Positions 31,411 to 43,621 of a DNA stretch of 64,000 nt are shown one piece after another. This stretch comes from Oegoconia quadripuncta. Its lineage: Eukaryota; Arthropoda; Insecta; Lepidoptera; Autostichidae. The notes beneath the pieces were generated by a model. The model searched no databases, had not been told where the DNA came from, and saw only the letters and a list, made by a program, of their open reading frames with translations. Position numbers and translations under genes: made by a program. The DNA lies in the NCBI GenBank assembly GCA_949316235.1, contig OX438751.1:8890413-8954412 (forward strand), written 5' to 3'. Position 1 is the stretch's first letter. Every line of letters starts with the position of its first letter.

Positions 31411-32532
31411 TTTTTTCCCTAATTTCAGAGTACCCCATTGTGGAACCTGTTTAGATTGATGGTGTAAACCTCCATTTGAAAGGGTGGTATTGTTTCAAAT
31501 TTCACCTAATATGATTAATAGCCCCCCTAGAAAAGTCCCAAGTTTGTTGTGGTAGGTAAAAACTGCACTGAAATCCGACCGACACATGACTGAGATACAT
31601 ACTTTTTAGATCTATATATCCTGCTTATACGTATAAAGTTCCATTAGGATCGATTTATTCATTCGGAAAATTTGGACTCGAAACTTTATATGGAATGCAG
31701 TATGGGATAAACTCTTTTAAAGATAAGTAGGTATTAGGAAGAACTCGTAACAGTTATTTATTTACTATGCGAGATCGAAACGCACTATACAATGTACCTC
31801 TGACTATAAAGAACTTCCGCAAAGTCGTATCATTGTTGTTGTTTTATTTTACGATCTTTATTCGTGGGCGGAACCGCGGGCGGTGTAAACAACTTGCAAC
31901 AGCACACGTCTTAATTGCATCGGACGCGTTCCTGACATTGAATATAATATGATAGACACTCGATCGAGTGGTGTTGAAATCGCCGCCCAGCATTGCGGAT
32001 CTCCGGTTTATCTCATCTCATAGTTGGTACGTACTTAGATCTGTTACCTGCATATATAGGTATAAACCACAGCGCAACCAGTAAATAGTTTTATTTGTTG
32101 ACGTAATAAACTTACTTTATTCTATTAAGTAGGTAATCGACATTATTAGGATTCCGTTCCGTGTGAAAAAAATCCGTTACCTATAGGATCACTTTGTTGC
32201 CTGTCTGTCCGTGTTTCATGGCCCATTATCTCAGAAACAAATGGATAAAATAAATAGGGGTGTAAAATTTCGCGGGGTTACGTATGAAATGTATTCCTGC
32301 ATCGAAAAAAATTGAACATTTTTTTAATGTCATTTCATAGCTCTGTGTGATGTAAGTACAACCATACCAAATTTCAGTTATTAGTTCTAATAATCTTAAG
32401 AGTAAAACCACTACGACATAAAACGGACAAACAGACATGCCACTTTAACCTCCGCAAACTGTTAAATATCAATTTAAAGATGTTATTTTAAGCTTGTAAG
32501 GAAAACAAAGTTTCTAGCCGTAAGTAACCAAA

Positions 32533-32900
32533 GAATCTGGGGGCACGGCCGTGCCCCCACCAAGTCGAGCAAAAAAGCGTCACGGCCGTACCATCCTTTT
32601 CTCGAAGCAATTCAGACCATTTTCGACCCCCTGTAACTTCGTTGTGGATAAAAATAGAAGACTGAAATTTTCAGTAACTATGCAGGCATTGCAAAGACAC
32701 GTATATTTAAAATTTCATTCAATTTGAACCAGTATTTTTAAGAATTATAACGGGTCAAATTTCTTAATTTTGTCACTCACTGACTCACCGATCATCAAAA
32801 TTCTAAGGCACTTCTAGCAGACCTAGAAGCTTCAAATTTGGAATATAAGTAGTGTTTGGTGTATGAATCAAGGAAAAACTAAAAAATCTAGAAAAGACAG
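32533..32900 (+). repeat. Hairpin-headed dispersed repeat, copy 2
   Basis: It has the same head as the 4053 copy (TCTGGGGGCACGGCCGTGCC, then CCAAGTCGAGC and CCGTACCATCC). A degenerate ACTC stretch (about 32775) and GATCATCAAAATTC follow. Similarity fades after about 32900, where the decayed Arg/Glu-rich ORF and the big palindrome follow. Confidence 0.75.
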
Positions 32901-33008
32901 CAAAGAAAATTAAGCCCATACAGCCAAGTCTTCAGTTAATTAAATTTTTCAATATTGGCTTTATTCGTAACGATGTTTTATTATTTTACGGCAAAAATTG
33001 TAACATCA

Positions 33009-33310
33009 AAGCCTCCCAGAAAAACCCATAGAGACAGGGAGTGGGCTCTTAGAAAAACTGTAGCTGAAGCTCAAGAAGTAGTACCGGAAAAGAGAAAACG
33101 GAAGGCTACCTACAAAAATAAGAAAAGTTCATAAGTCAGAGAGAGGGCTTTAAGAAAATTCGTTGCTGGTAGATATACATATATACAATAAGTAGAAGGT
33201 ACCGAAAAGGAAAAAAGTAGAACTGTCTACAAAATACAAAAAGAAATGAGATCCCATCAAAAACAATACTTGTCAAAAAAAACCAAGTCTCGCAACTCAG
33301 TTGTTCTGCG
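33009..33310 (+). pseudogene. Decayed ORF with repeated Arg/Glu-rich segments
   Basis: Reading with frame jumps gives PRKTHRDREWALRKTVAEAQ, then RKRKATYKNKKS, and a second related segment RERALRKFVAG. The next block reads TVYKIQKEMRSHQKQYLSKK and runs into the palindrome arm. Repeated short basic segments of this kind occur at the N-termini of some insect Helitron-like helicase proteins, but the match is by pattern only. Stops and frameshifts show it is not functional. Confidence 0.35.
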
Positions 33311-33946
33311 GTAAAAAGTTGTGAGATCCATGTAATACCAAGTCGGTTGTTAATTTATTCAGTCTCTACTTAAGCGACTTTCTGTCTTAATACGTCCAGT
33401 CTCTAAGACCACGATCGTGGTCCATAACAATTGAAAATCAATTGTGTCTGGAATCTCCGTACTCGAAGCATTAAGTTGTTACGTAATAATTAACAGCATC
33501 TTATAGTGACGCATATCAATATTAAAATTCTTTAATGTTTTATATAAATATATTGAGACTTGGCCATCGCCTGAAAAGACGTGTAAATTCAATCGCCTGA
33601 AAACACATGTAAATTCAATTATTTAGTGCGATGGCCAAGTCTCGATATATTTATATAAAACATTAAAGAATTTTAATATTGATATGCGTCACTATAAGAT
33701 GCTGTTAATTATTACGTAACAACTTAATGCTTCGAGTACGGAGATTCCAGACACAATTGATTTTCAATTGTTATGGACCACGATCGTGGTCTTAGAGACT
33801 GGACGTATTAAGACAGAAAGTCGCTTAAGTAGAGACTGAATAAATTAACAACCGACTTGGTATTACATGGATCTCACAACTTTTTACCGCAGAACAACTG
33901 AGTTGCGAGACTTGGTTTTTTTGACAAGTATTGTTTTTGATGGGAT
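33251..33946. repeat. Near-perfect palindrome, about 320-bp arms
   Basis: The left arm is 33251-33570, the right arm 33628-33946 and the loop 57 bases. Only a one-base substitution near the loop and a one-base A-run length difference were seen. The loop holds two copies of a 26-27 base unit beginning TCGCCTGAAAA. Smaller perfect palindromes (ACCACGATCGTGGT) lie in both arms. The outer ends match those of the 6222-6849 repeat. The strand into the left arm stays open as a basic peptide (QKEMRSHQKQYLSKKTKSRN), so the left end may derive from coding sequence. Confidence 0.93.
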
Positions 33947-34597
33947 GCTATTGTCTACTACGAACCCCTTGGGCGCATGAATTATACTCGCACTTGATAG
34001 GTTTTAGGGGAACTATCATCACTCACTCTTGCCTACAGCTTTAGGTACCCCACGTTCTTAACAAGGATTTCAAGGATCAGGAGAACAGTTTCCAGAACGC
34101 CCTTGCATTTTCTGATTTTCTAAATGAAATTCGTTTAATCTTCGTTATTCAGAAACTTACATAAACTTCTACATAAATTTTTGCTCCAATGCAGTAAAAT
34201 TTTAAGTAAGTGTCAACCGCAGGCATCACATACCAATCTACAGATGTGCAAATGGAATAAATGCATGCATAATAGAATGCATAAAATATTCATGTTGAAT
34301 GTTCTGGAATGTGTGCAACATGTTAATATGATATAAGAGGCAATGTCTGCCCGAAAAGGATCTCGAGGTCTCGCGGACAATAATGTAATTGAGCAATAAA
34401 AATATTAGTAACTCGAACCCCAATCAATCAGCGGGCAACCGGCGCCTGCGCCGTTCACCCCACGGGCATGAGTGACGACGCAATAATGTCACGGGTGACT
34501 ACTTACTTGAAACAAGTTCAAATTCCAGTACCCTATTATCTGTGATGTACAGTCACCCACTCGATAAGCTGCAAAAATGTATTTTCTTAATGACATC

Positions 34598-34810
34598 CAC
34601 GACAGTGGGCCAATCACGCAAAATTTGAACGATATTACTAAAACTAAATCACAACTTTTTCAACACAAATTAGTCAAGTATTTTTTAATACTCGTGATAA
34701 ACTCTAAATTGTCATATTATTATGCAGCGCCACACACGATAGAATTTTTATTGTTATGTGCCACTTCGGTGGACTACTCGGTGAATATAGGGTGCTGTTA
34801 AACGGCTATC
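34598..34810. mobile_element. Diverged relative of the 36951 MITE
   Basis: GTGGGCCAATCACGCAAAAT, TTGAACGATATTACTAAAAC, TTTTTAATACTCGTG and CCACTTCGGT follow the order of the 36951 element with many differences. No right terminus is clear. Confidence 0.55.
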
Positions 34811-34879
34811 GACTCTAAACTGGATATGCACTTTTGACTTTGATTGTACAGGTAAAGATAGAGACAAAATTTGACGATC

Positions 34880-35080
34880 TGTTTGGTGTGAAGACCTGTT
34901 TGTTTAGAAACTCTGACTGCAATATCAAAAGGTCGCGGGTTCTAATCCCGCTACGGGCATATGTTTGTATGATGAATACAGACATGTGTTCCCGAGTTAT
35001 GGATGGTTTTCATCCATAATAATATACCTAGTTGCTTAGTATTCTACACTAGACGACGCTGTGTGTATTTGCAAAAAAAA
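34880..35080 (+). mobile_element. tRNA-related SINE (family B)
   Basis: It contains GTTTAGAAACTCTGACTGCA, the B-box-like GCGGGTTCTAATCCCGC, GATGAATACAGACATGTGTT and CCCGAGTTATGGATG, then GTTGCTTAGTATTC and a short A-rich end. Confidence 0.8.
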
Positions 35081-35694
35081 TATTAAAACTTGTCAAATTG
35101 GGTAAAATTTAACCAAAATACTTATTTTAAATAAAACTTCGTAGGTACATAGAATAATGATCAACATCGCTTTGCTGCGAAGTTATTTCCCCCAAAACAA
35201 TTGCCAACCTATTGTGTTATTTAAATAATAAAAAAACATCTCTGCTTCGTGGGAAAGCGATTGTCTGAAGTCGAGAAAATTCATTACTACTACTCGCAAC
35301 TCCTGTCAACTACGAAATGTAAACAAATGTACATCTGTCCTCTACACTGTTAGCACAGCTAACTAAAGAATCCAAAACGCATGTCCTAGATATCGCTATC
35401 ACCTACTCTTATTTTAGCTAGAATCGTAATTAGTTCACCTTCGACTCATGTTGATTTTAGCCTTCGAATACCGCAATCAAATGATACAAAGGCAAACACT
35501 GAGAGACTTAATGAATATCAAAATACAGTATTTTACTGGTCATAATAACTAGGTACCTATTTATTTAAAGGTGTCTATTGTACCTATTTATACATGACTT
35601 ACACATATCGTGTTTTATTGGTAAATTATTTTATGTCTTCTTGTTAAACACTTTATTGCATATAACATACACACAAGGACAATTACTAATAATA

Positions 35695-36088
35695 TACCTA
35701 TGAAATTGGCGTTTTGTATGAAGAATTTCATTAAGACTGTTTTCTCCATACAAACATTTTTGATTTTTTCTTTGGGAACGGCAAATCCAAATTTAGCTAA
35801 ACTTTGTGTGTATTATCGGATAACATTAAGTTAAATATAGGCAGCGTTAATTTTTAAAAGTAACCGCTTTATAAAAGTTTCAGCGAATTATGGGAAGCAC
35901 ATGAAAAGAGCTCTGTTAAATAGTTTTTTTATTATGTGGTTTAGCCCAGAAATTGAAAAATATTTCATGTGAAACCTTGAAATAATATTCCATTTTCCAA
36001 ATAAAAAACAAATTTGGATATAGCTTTGAAAATCGCAGCAATTGGTACATATGATTAACGAAGAAAAAAAACTCCAATTTCATAGGTA
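35695..36088. mobile_element. MITE with TACCTATGAAATTGG termini
   Basis: The left end TACCTATGAAATTGGCGTTT is matched inversely by the right end (AAAAACTCCAATTTCATAGGTA region). The interior is AT-rich and non-coding. A TA-type target is likely, but the duplication cannot be separated from the termini. Confidence 0.7.
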
Positions 36089-36234
36089 AAGACCCAATAC
36101 AAAAGGCGAGCTTATTTGTTTAACAGATCTCATCCAACAAAAGTTAGTTTTTTGGGTTCTCCTAGTAGACAAATTTATAGTTCACCTGTATCAGGAGAAA
36201 CCATCTTTAGGTACACGTCTTATCTTACATAAAA

Positions 36235-36362
36235 CTGGTGCATCGGATCCGAAAAAAACAAAAAACCCGACAGCATATTTCGTATTTGGCTGGCGCCATG
36301 TAGAATTTGTACACTCTGGGAAAAAACATTACCTACCCTCCTTTCTAAGGCGGTCAGGTAAA
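36235..36362 (-). repeat. TTACCCGACTG-type repeat, copy 2
   Basis: AAACCCGACAGCATATTTCG, GGCTGGCGCCATGTAG and AAAAAACATTACCTACCCTC, then GGCGGTCAGGTAA, match the 7205 copy in order. Confidence 0.5.
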
Positions 36363-36950
36363 AAGTAAAACTAAAAGTAAGTTTTAAAGGGCACGTGAAT
36401 ATAGATGAATAATGCGAAATAAAGAGTTATTTGACGATCTAGAGATATAACTATTTTAAATGTCTTTTTCAAAGCTGCTTACCGGTCAATAATGTTATCA
36501 AACGAGTAAATCAACGTTGAAGCTGTATGTACCCGGCGATTTGCAAGGCGCAATCGTCACGACTACACGCCCAATCTCTCTTCCACTTCAATCGCACAAA
36601 ACAAAGGTTTACTGAATCTGATAGGTATTCTTTTATCAAAATACCATGGCCATTGTATTGTGAAACAATAAAGGAATTAACTCGATTTGCCTAGAATGTC
36701 CCGAGTGGTCTTAGCGAACGACGCATTGCAATCAGCTGCGAGCCCTGAATGCCAATCGCAAAAGGAAAAAAATAACCATTGATGGAACAGTGTGCAGACA
36801 TCGCATCGCAACTGATAAGGCAATGCAGAATTAATCGCAAGCTTGTCATTCATTACTTATTTTATTTCTTAATCTTTATGTCTTTGTTTAGGTGTTGTGT
36901 CTCGTACGTACGAGAATAAAAATTGGATTTAATGAGTGACTGATATGAAC

Positions 36951-37254
36951 TGGGGGCCGATCGCGCTAAGTTTGAACGATAATACCAAAGCTAAACCATA
37001 ACCAAAAATGTTACGTAATGCAATTTCGTATCGCGCTAATCATTTGAACTGAAATAAACGGATTTTTTTTTATACTCGTGGTTAGCTCTAAACATTTTGG
37101 GTTTGGTTTTACTTCGGTAGCGTCAACGATATAATCGTTCGAAAAAATTAGGCCCATACCATTCTTTATTTCAGCTAAACTAAACCTAAACTAAAACCAA
37201 AAATGTTCCGTTCGAACGGTACCAACCGTTGTTAAATAGCGCGATTAGTCCCCT
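36951..37254. mobile_element. MITE with GGGGGCCGATCGCGCTA termini
   Basis: The left terminus GGGGGCCGATCGCGCTAAG pairs with the right GCGCGATTAGTCCCC. ACCAAAAATGTT occurs in both halves, and GTTCGAACGGTACCAACCGT is in the right arm. A diverged relative of the left half and middle lies at 34598-34760. Confidence 0.75.
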
Positions 37255-37514
37255 AAATTCTCAACATTTCTCCAGTCGTTCTGGCTTCATGTATATGTTT
37301 GTGAAGATGTTTCAATGTTTGTTTCTCAAGAGATAGCCCATATCCTGGATTAACACATTGGATTTTAATTTCGGTTCAAGTGGGAAACTTATAATAATAA
37401 ATTTTTATTTCAGATCATACAATCTGTAATTTATTAGTGAGTTAGTAACAATTTGTACTTAGTATACTAGATTATAGAACTTAGCAATGTTCTTTAATTT
37501 TGATGTTTTTGCTA

Positions 37515-37790
37515 TGGCAAAAATAAATAAATATCCTTAGGCCTACACACAGCACCATCCAGTTCCACAGTAAGCAACTATAGGCTTGTGTTGTGGATAC
37601 CAGATGGTTGATATACTACATAAATACATATTTTTTTTGTAAATAGATACTTATTATAAATGAAAACATCCATAACTCGGGTACACATGTCCGTATTCAT
37701 CACACAAACATATGTCCCTAGCGGGATTCGAACCCGCAACCTTTTGGTATAGTGGTCAGAGTTGCTAAGTCGTCATCAAAAATGGTATGG
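37515..37790 (-). mobile_element. tRNA-related SINE (family B), well preserved
   Basis: The minus-strand copy has the B box as GCGGGATTCGAACCCGCAAC, GTCCGTATTCATCACACAAA, TTGTGTTGTGGATACCAGAT and the tail AAATAAATAAATATCC. Confidence 0.85.
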
Positions 37791-37799
37791 TATTTATGC

Positions 37800-40231
37800 T
37801 ATGGTATTCCATATTACGTTTTTAGACACATTTAGCACAGCGATATAAACATAAATGTCATGTAATAACTCACTCGGCATTTTTTGTCTAGTTCCTCCGG
37901 GATGTTTTTGTTCTTTTCAAGGTGTTTGTCGCTCAATTACTTATGTTGCAATGGTTTGCAAATTTTGATGACACTTCTACAAGTTATATAGCGTCCTGTT
38001 TTATACTTTTGTATCCAGACAAATCGTTCCCTTAGGATAACTTACAAACCTGGTTGTTACTCTCAAAATCATTCCAAAAGTACTTTAAAACTTGGATAAT
38101 GGAAAGGTGGCTTGTAGATACAATATAGAGAAATAGCGTACCGTTATTACAACACGCCTCGCCTTCCTACGTGGCAACTGCATGCTCTTAAGCCTTCCTT
38201 AGGGAACACACTATCTACATACCACTGAAAATTGCCTGAAAAATACGTAAATCCATTCTGTGGACTAGGAGATTTGAAATAACAGATAAACATTCTAGGC
38301 AACTTCTTTTTATAATTGTAGAGATGCCTCTACCCATTATTTTGGAGAGAGGCCTGTGGCCTTAAGTTCAACTTAAGTTACCATACAATTCTCACTACTA
38401 CCATATAATATGAAACCGTAAAAATATCGTCTCTGGATCCAATTTTGAAGGCCACGCAGATGAAGTTACAGGCAAAAGCTCAACCAAGTCAATGAAATGG
38501 CTCATACTATTGGTTAGTAGTTGGGCAAAACGGATAATATGTGTTCTTCTTCTTAGTAGGCCCCAACAAACTTTCTGTTTTAGTGTATAGTAAAGTATAT
38601 AGAACCGAAAATGGGATCCAGAACTTTGAATGTAAGACAGGGGTGTAAAGACTTATACCTACTACAGGGCTGGTAGCTATGCGATGACTGATTGTAGTAT
38701 GCTCCTTGCCCAGGAGGGTCGGGCATAACGGGTAACAGGCACTCTTTTTATTTTTTAAATTTAGAGTATGCGTAGGTAAATAATTTAAAAATCAATAAAT
38801 ATGGTGCAAAATAAACGATTTGTGTATTTTTTACAACCTTAACATTATGCGTTTTGCCGGTTTTGCCCGGGCTTCCCCTCCATAGGTGGGGATATTCCTT
38901 ACAGATGGAGAAAAACGTTATCAATAAAACGAATTCTGAAATAATGAGATACCTATTTAATCTACCCACCAAAAAAAATGAATAAATCAAGCCGTTTAGG
39001 CTACAGAGTGTGCCAAAAGAACGGACGTACATACGAGTACATACATATATACACTCGAAAAACATTACCCTCCTCCCTTGGACAGTCGGGTAATTAGTTA
39101 TATAACTAAACGTTTACATATGTGGTAGGTACTAGGTAGAATCAGATAGTATAATAATGTGCAGTGACTATGAATATAATTACTCTGAGTGACTATAGAA
39201 AATGACTTTTTAACGCACGATCGCGAAGGGTCTAATTTGAGTGCCACGACGCGATTGTTTTGGGATGCGCGGTGACGCGGCAATGATTGGTCCGACCTTA
39301 GCCCGCTTACGTGTGCTTGGGTGTATCGGCACGCGGACGTACAGTCAGCCACGGGCCAATCTACCACAAGCCTATAAACATCCCACTGTCTGTAGGTGGT
39401 TCCCACTATTAAACTGAATTATTACATAACATACAAAATAAATAAATTCATTACTTCGTTGTCTTACAAACGTCTTTCATTCACTCCCCTAACTCAACAT
39501 GTATGTATTAGGTATGAGACCTTGTATAACTTGGTAATAAACTCCATGGCCATCTCCTTCACCATTGTGCTCTACTCGAATTTGACAGTTGAATGCCTAC
39601 TATTCGTTGGATTTGACAGCGATGATGTTCACTATCATGGACATTAGTCAATATGGGGGTTTGCAAAAAGAAATGAACTAAGTTTATAGCGTTTCGACAT
39701 TTTCTCGTTTTCAGAGTTATTTCCCATAATAAAAGTTCTTCAGTTCGGTGTTCTAAACCGTCCTCAGATAACCAAACCAATCCGGCATGCTCTCGTCCTA
39801 TACTCAGTTTCTTCTCTGACACACAAAGTTCTAAAATTAAACTCTGTAAAAAAATAATGACAGATGGCTTATTACTCGTGGATAGTCGATAGGAAAATAA
39901 GCGTATTCTTGTTATTAAAAGCAGAATTCTAGTAAATATCACCAATAAGCATTCTTGTCAGAATAGGAGAAAAGTCGTGTGATTGTTTAACTACAATAGT
40001 ACGATGTCATTCATTACACACCCAAGCTTGTATTCTTAGGGTATGTTTACACTCGATAAGGTTTTTGTAATACCATAAGTACTTAGTACGTATTTGAGTA
40101 TTTGAGGAATATTGTAAATGACCTGACGTCATCCACTTTAGACTATGGTTTTAACTCAAGAAAATGTAGGTATAGGAGTATCTTGCTCGACTTGACGTGG
40201 ACGCTGTCATGCCTACAGAGATACGAACACT
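37800..40231. other. Mostly unassigned sequence
   Basis: It includes the TTACCCGACTG-type repeat. The 128-residue minus-strand frame at 39559-39945 (with WLSEDGLEHRTEELLLWE) is the most protein-like part, but I do not recognise it. A GC-richer patch lies at 39220-39370. Confidence 0.35.
38735..39093 (-). repeat. TTACCCGACTG-type repeat, copy 3
   Basis: It ends CTCGAAAAACATTACCCTCC, TCCCTTGGACAGTCGGGTAA. Inside is a GC-richer stretch (GGTTTTGCCCGGGCTTCCCC). The 105-residue minus-strand frame through it shows no known domain. Confidence 0.5.
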
Positions 40232-40560
40232 TCTTTTTTATGCACAACGGGTTAGCACTTGACCTCAATCACATCTGATGTTAAGTGAAGATGAGACCGA
40301 AGGTGGAAGCGTACTGAACCGGAAACCCCATCTTATTTGGGGGACTGGCTATCTTATCTTTGCCAACCGGAACACAACAATGCCATTAACATTGCTGTTT
40401 GGAGGCAGAGTTAGATAAGATGGTGGTAGCTAACCAGACGGAAATTTAGAGTGGCCTACCACCAACCAAACCGAGTACTAAAAATGTACCCCGTTGGGGA
40501 TCGAACCCGCGACCTCCGATTCGATGTTGTTTACTTTGGGCCACGGCGAGTTCATAGTCC
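40232..40560 (-). mobile_element. tRNA-derived SINE (family A)
   Basis: This is a nearly full-length minus-strand copy: the tail TGCACAACGGGTTAGCACTT, body GATAAGATGGTGGTAGCTAA, and the B box as GGGGATCGAACCCGCGACC. It partly accounts for the open frame 40451-40837, which is therefore not a gene. Confidence 0.8.
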
Positions 40561-41085
40561 ACTCACAAAAGTCAACGCGTTTTGCTTGACATGCCGTCGA
40601 CTGTACTGGCGTCTGAGAAGTGTCGTTCCATTTGACGGCCAGATGCATCGCGGGCCAAGTTTGCGGTTTCAGGAAAGGTCACTGACTGTACTACCTATCT
40701 ATGCAATTTCAATTACCGTTGTAATGTTAATATTTGTTTGTTTCGTGTATTGTAATGGATTCTGTTTCGGTTTTAAAACAATGGGAGCTATAGGTACAAC
40801 TTTTTACTTCTTAAAGCTTTATAGTTATACATTTTAGTGTAAAAATGTACAGTCGATAGTACGACGACCGGAACAGAACCAGCAATGTAGTGTAAGTAAG
40901 CTGACCACGGGACGTTTCAGGATATAAATGTGAAACCCAGCGCAGCGAGACGGGGATCCGATTCTCGAGTACTTCTTTGATATTTCGATATCCATATATT
41001 GTTGTTAATGTATATTTCTTTCTTTCATATTTTTTTTTTTCATACTTTAATGTTTATTTCTTTTTCTACATATAAATTAAATATA

Positions 41086-41416
41086 CAGGGTGTCCCTGGA
41101 AGTACGGATCAAATCGAACAGGGGCATGGGGAAGGTCATTCCCAAACTTAAGCTGAAAAAAAAAAAAAAAAAAAAAAAAATAAGAAAAAAAATAAAATTA
41201 ATTAATTTTAATTAAAAAATTAAGCTGATAGCTTTGCTAGTTTTCTTTTAAAAAATTTTTTTGTATAAGCACTATTCGATAATATGAAAATGTAAAAAAT
41301 TGATCATAACTTTTGAACCGTCAAAAATGGCACCGACATTCATAGGGTTAAAAAGTTTGGGAATGACCTTCCCCATGCCCCTGTTCGATTTGATCCATAC
41401 TTCCAGGGACACCCTG
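41086..41416. mobile_element. MITE with mariner-like ends
   Basis: It begins TA-CAGGGTGTCCCTGGAAGTA and ends with the inverse plus TA. The terminal inverted repeats extend about 65 bases (through GGGGCATGGGGAAGGTCATT). The centre is a poly-A run of about 24 and AT-rich sequence. The 331 bases encode nothing. Confidence 0.88.
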
Positions 41417-41704
41417 TATAATGTTGAGACTTCGTAGTAAGTAATATAAAACACGTGACAGCTAGCCTCGCTCCTTCATAACAAACTTTTATATACCTAT
41501 ATGAGAAATAATTACAAAAGAAGCATAGGTAGGTAATACAGTTATAAAGAAACATGTCCTAACTTTTGGTGAAATGTGTGCGTGTATGAGTTTGAGTGTG
41601 CATGAGTGTATATGTATACATGCGTGAGTGTAAAAGAGAAAGGGCGCGTGTAACTAACTCCTTTTCAACCTTGAAATCTCAAACGCATGAGAATCCCAAG
41701 ATAA

Positions 41705-42000
41705 AGTGGTGGTCAAAGTCAAAGTCAAAAATGCTTTATTTTGTAGGTACACAGGATACAGTTAAAATAGTCAGATTTTTACATTTTTAAAGCTACTGCT
41801 TATTCAAAAGGCAATTTTCCCCTGAAAAGAACAAGCAAGAAACTCGAGGGGTTGCTCTTTTTAAATAAAAGTGTTTATATTACAAAAGGGCACAATAATA
41901 TGTCATTATTAATTGTGAAATAGTCTGGTTATGCGAACGAGCTGGTTATGTTCATGGATGTTTATAAATAAGACTAAGTGGAAATGTTACTGTTATCGAC
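41705..42000 (-). mobile_element. Jockey-like LINE or SINE 3' end
   Basis: CAAAGTCAAAGTCAAAAATG at the left is a TTTGAC-repeat tail on the minus strand, next to AATGCTTTATTTTGTAGGTA. The segment beyond, GCAATTTTCCCCTGAAAAGA, is typical of such 3'UTRs. It has no coding part. Confidence 0.55.
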
Positions 42001-43620
42001 ATACGGCGGTGTGTACACAGGTAGACTTATCCAAAAATGGACCTCTTACAGCAACCTAACATGACACAATTGATTGTTATACACGAGAATATTAATTAAT
42101 TTTTACCTACTTAACTGCTTATATAATTAAATTAAAAATGCCAAAAAGTATATCTAAATAAATTATGCACATATACTTATATCATAGAATACAATATACT
42201 AATGTAAAACAGATAATAAAGCAATATATTATCTAATTTACAGGGTGAAATTTGATTCGAGTCATTCCTGTTTACTGGTGAATCGTGAGAAGTTTCAGGC
42301 ATCTAGCCAAAACCGGCCAAGTGTGTGTCGGACTTCAAACATTCAGGATATGAAAATGAAGAAATTTAAAAGAAAAATTCAGATTTCTTTTTTTTTTCAA
42401 TATATTGGTATTTGTTGATAAACTATAAGTAATAATAAACATTATCACCTTTCAAGTTCATAGGTCAATTGGAAGTCAATAAATAGGTACGTCGTTACAA
42501 AATTTTGGAAGAAAACTGACTTTGACGGCTTCTAATATCCTTTGTTTTCTAATATTTTCTAAAAACAAAAAATACAGTCTTTGTCTATATAACAAGCTCC
42601 ACACAATAATATTTTTTTTTCTCTTTAACTGGCTTTGGGTCAGCAAGACACTCTTTTGGTGCAAATGAAAACTGTAGCTTCAACGGTCAATTAAGCTGCT
42701 AAAGCTTTCTTTGTCACAGACGACGAACGTACAGACAGACAGATGGTTTCAATTCCAAAAATAATCATTAAGTTAAAAAAATAGTCGCATTATAATTTCG
42801 AAGCTACAGCTATAGATTGGTGAGAATGCTGTGTTCAAGCCAGAATCCTTACCTGATTTCTGCAGAACGCTTCTTTGAACTTTATGTCCTAAGAAATCAA
42901 GGAATAGTTGCTTTAAACTAGAACCATTTCGACCTGGCTTATTCTGTAGAAGTATGTTAAAAACCCGTGTATTATAACTATTATTTGGCGTTGTCAAAAT
43001 GATTTTGATTAAGATTTCAGAAGTGAGCATTCTGTTGGACACCATTTATCTCATGTAACATTATACCTATTCTCATCTTTATTAATTCTGTGGTTATTTT
43101 AGAGAACTGCGGGTGGTATAACCATGCTGTAATATTTAAAACAGTCCTGTATGAATAATTCATTATACATAGAGTCGACCCTACGAAACAACCGCAAATA
43201 TATAGGGTCCTCAGTTACCTAACCGGTTTACATCTCAGTAATTGTATAAAACTAAAAATACATACTTCTCATTTACATAATATTCAATTTAATCCGAATT
43301 GTTCCTCATCTTCAATATATCAAAACGTAGATCAATCAAGTCTTGTTAGGTCACGGACTTCGGCTAATTCACGTCGAATAGCTGAGTAAATTTAATTGAA
43401 AATAAGTTGAGGTGTTCAAAATTTGGGTGTGATTTATAGGCGCTTTAAATAGTAGTTTGCAAGTTAAGATTATAACGGTAGACTGCACAATAAACATATA
43501 GAAAAAGAGATTGCACGCGTGAGCAGTTGACTGTAAACAAGTAGATTGCCCCATTAATACGGAAAGTTTTCCGGGATAGAATCGGGTTGCTCTTGTCAAA
43601 TAAATCTTATAAAATTAGCG
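42001..43620. other. Repeat debris and unassigned sequence
   Basis: A MITE-like end (CAGGGTGAAATTTGATTCGA at 42241) and a minus-strand piece of the CCGGTTTTGG-type repeat (42305-42770) are visible. The rest is unassigned. Confidence 0.4.
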
Positions 43621-43621
43621 T

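Noticed and set aside
39559..39945. 128-residue minus-strand ORF as a gene
   Set aside because: Some protein-like composition but no recognised domain, splice context or repeat relationship; kept only as a note.
40451..40837. 128-residue plus-strand ORF
   Set aside because: Its first part is antisense to SINE family A, including the B box, and the rest shows no domain.
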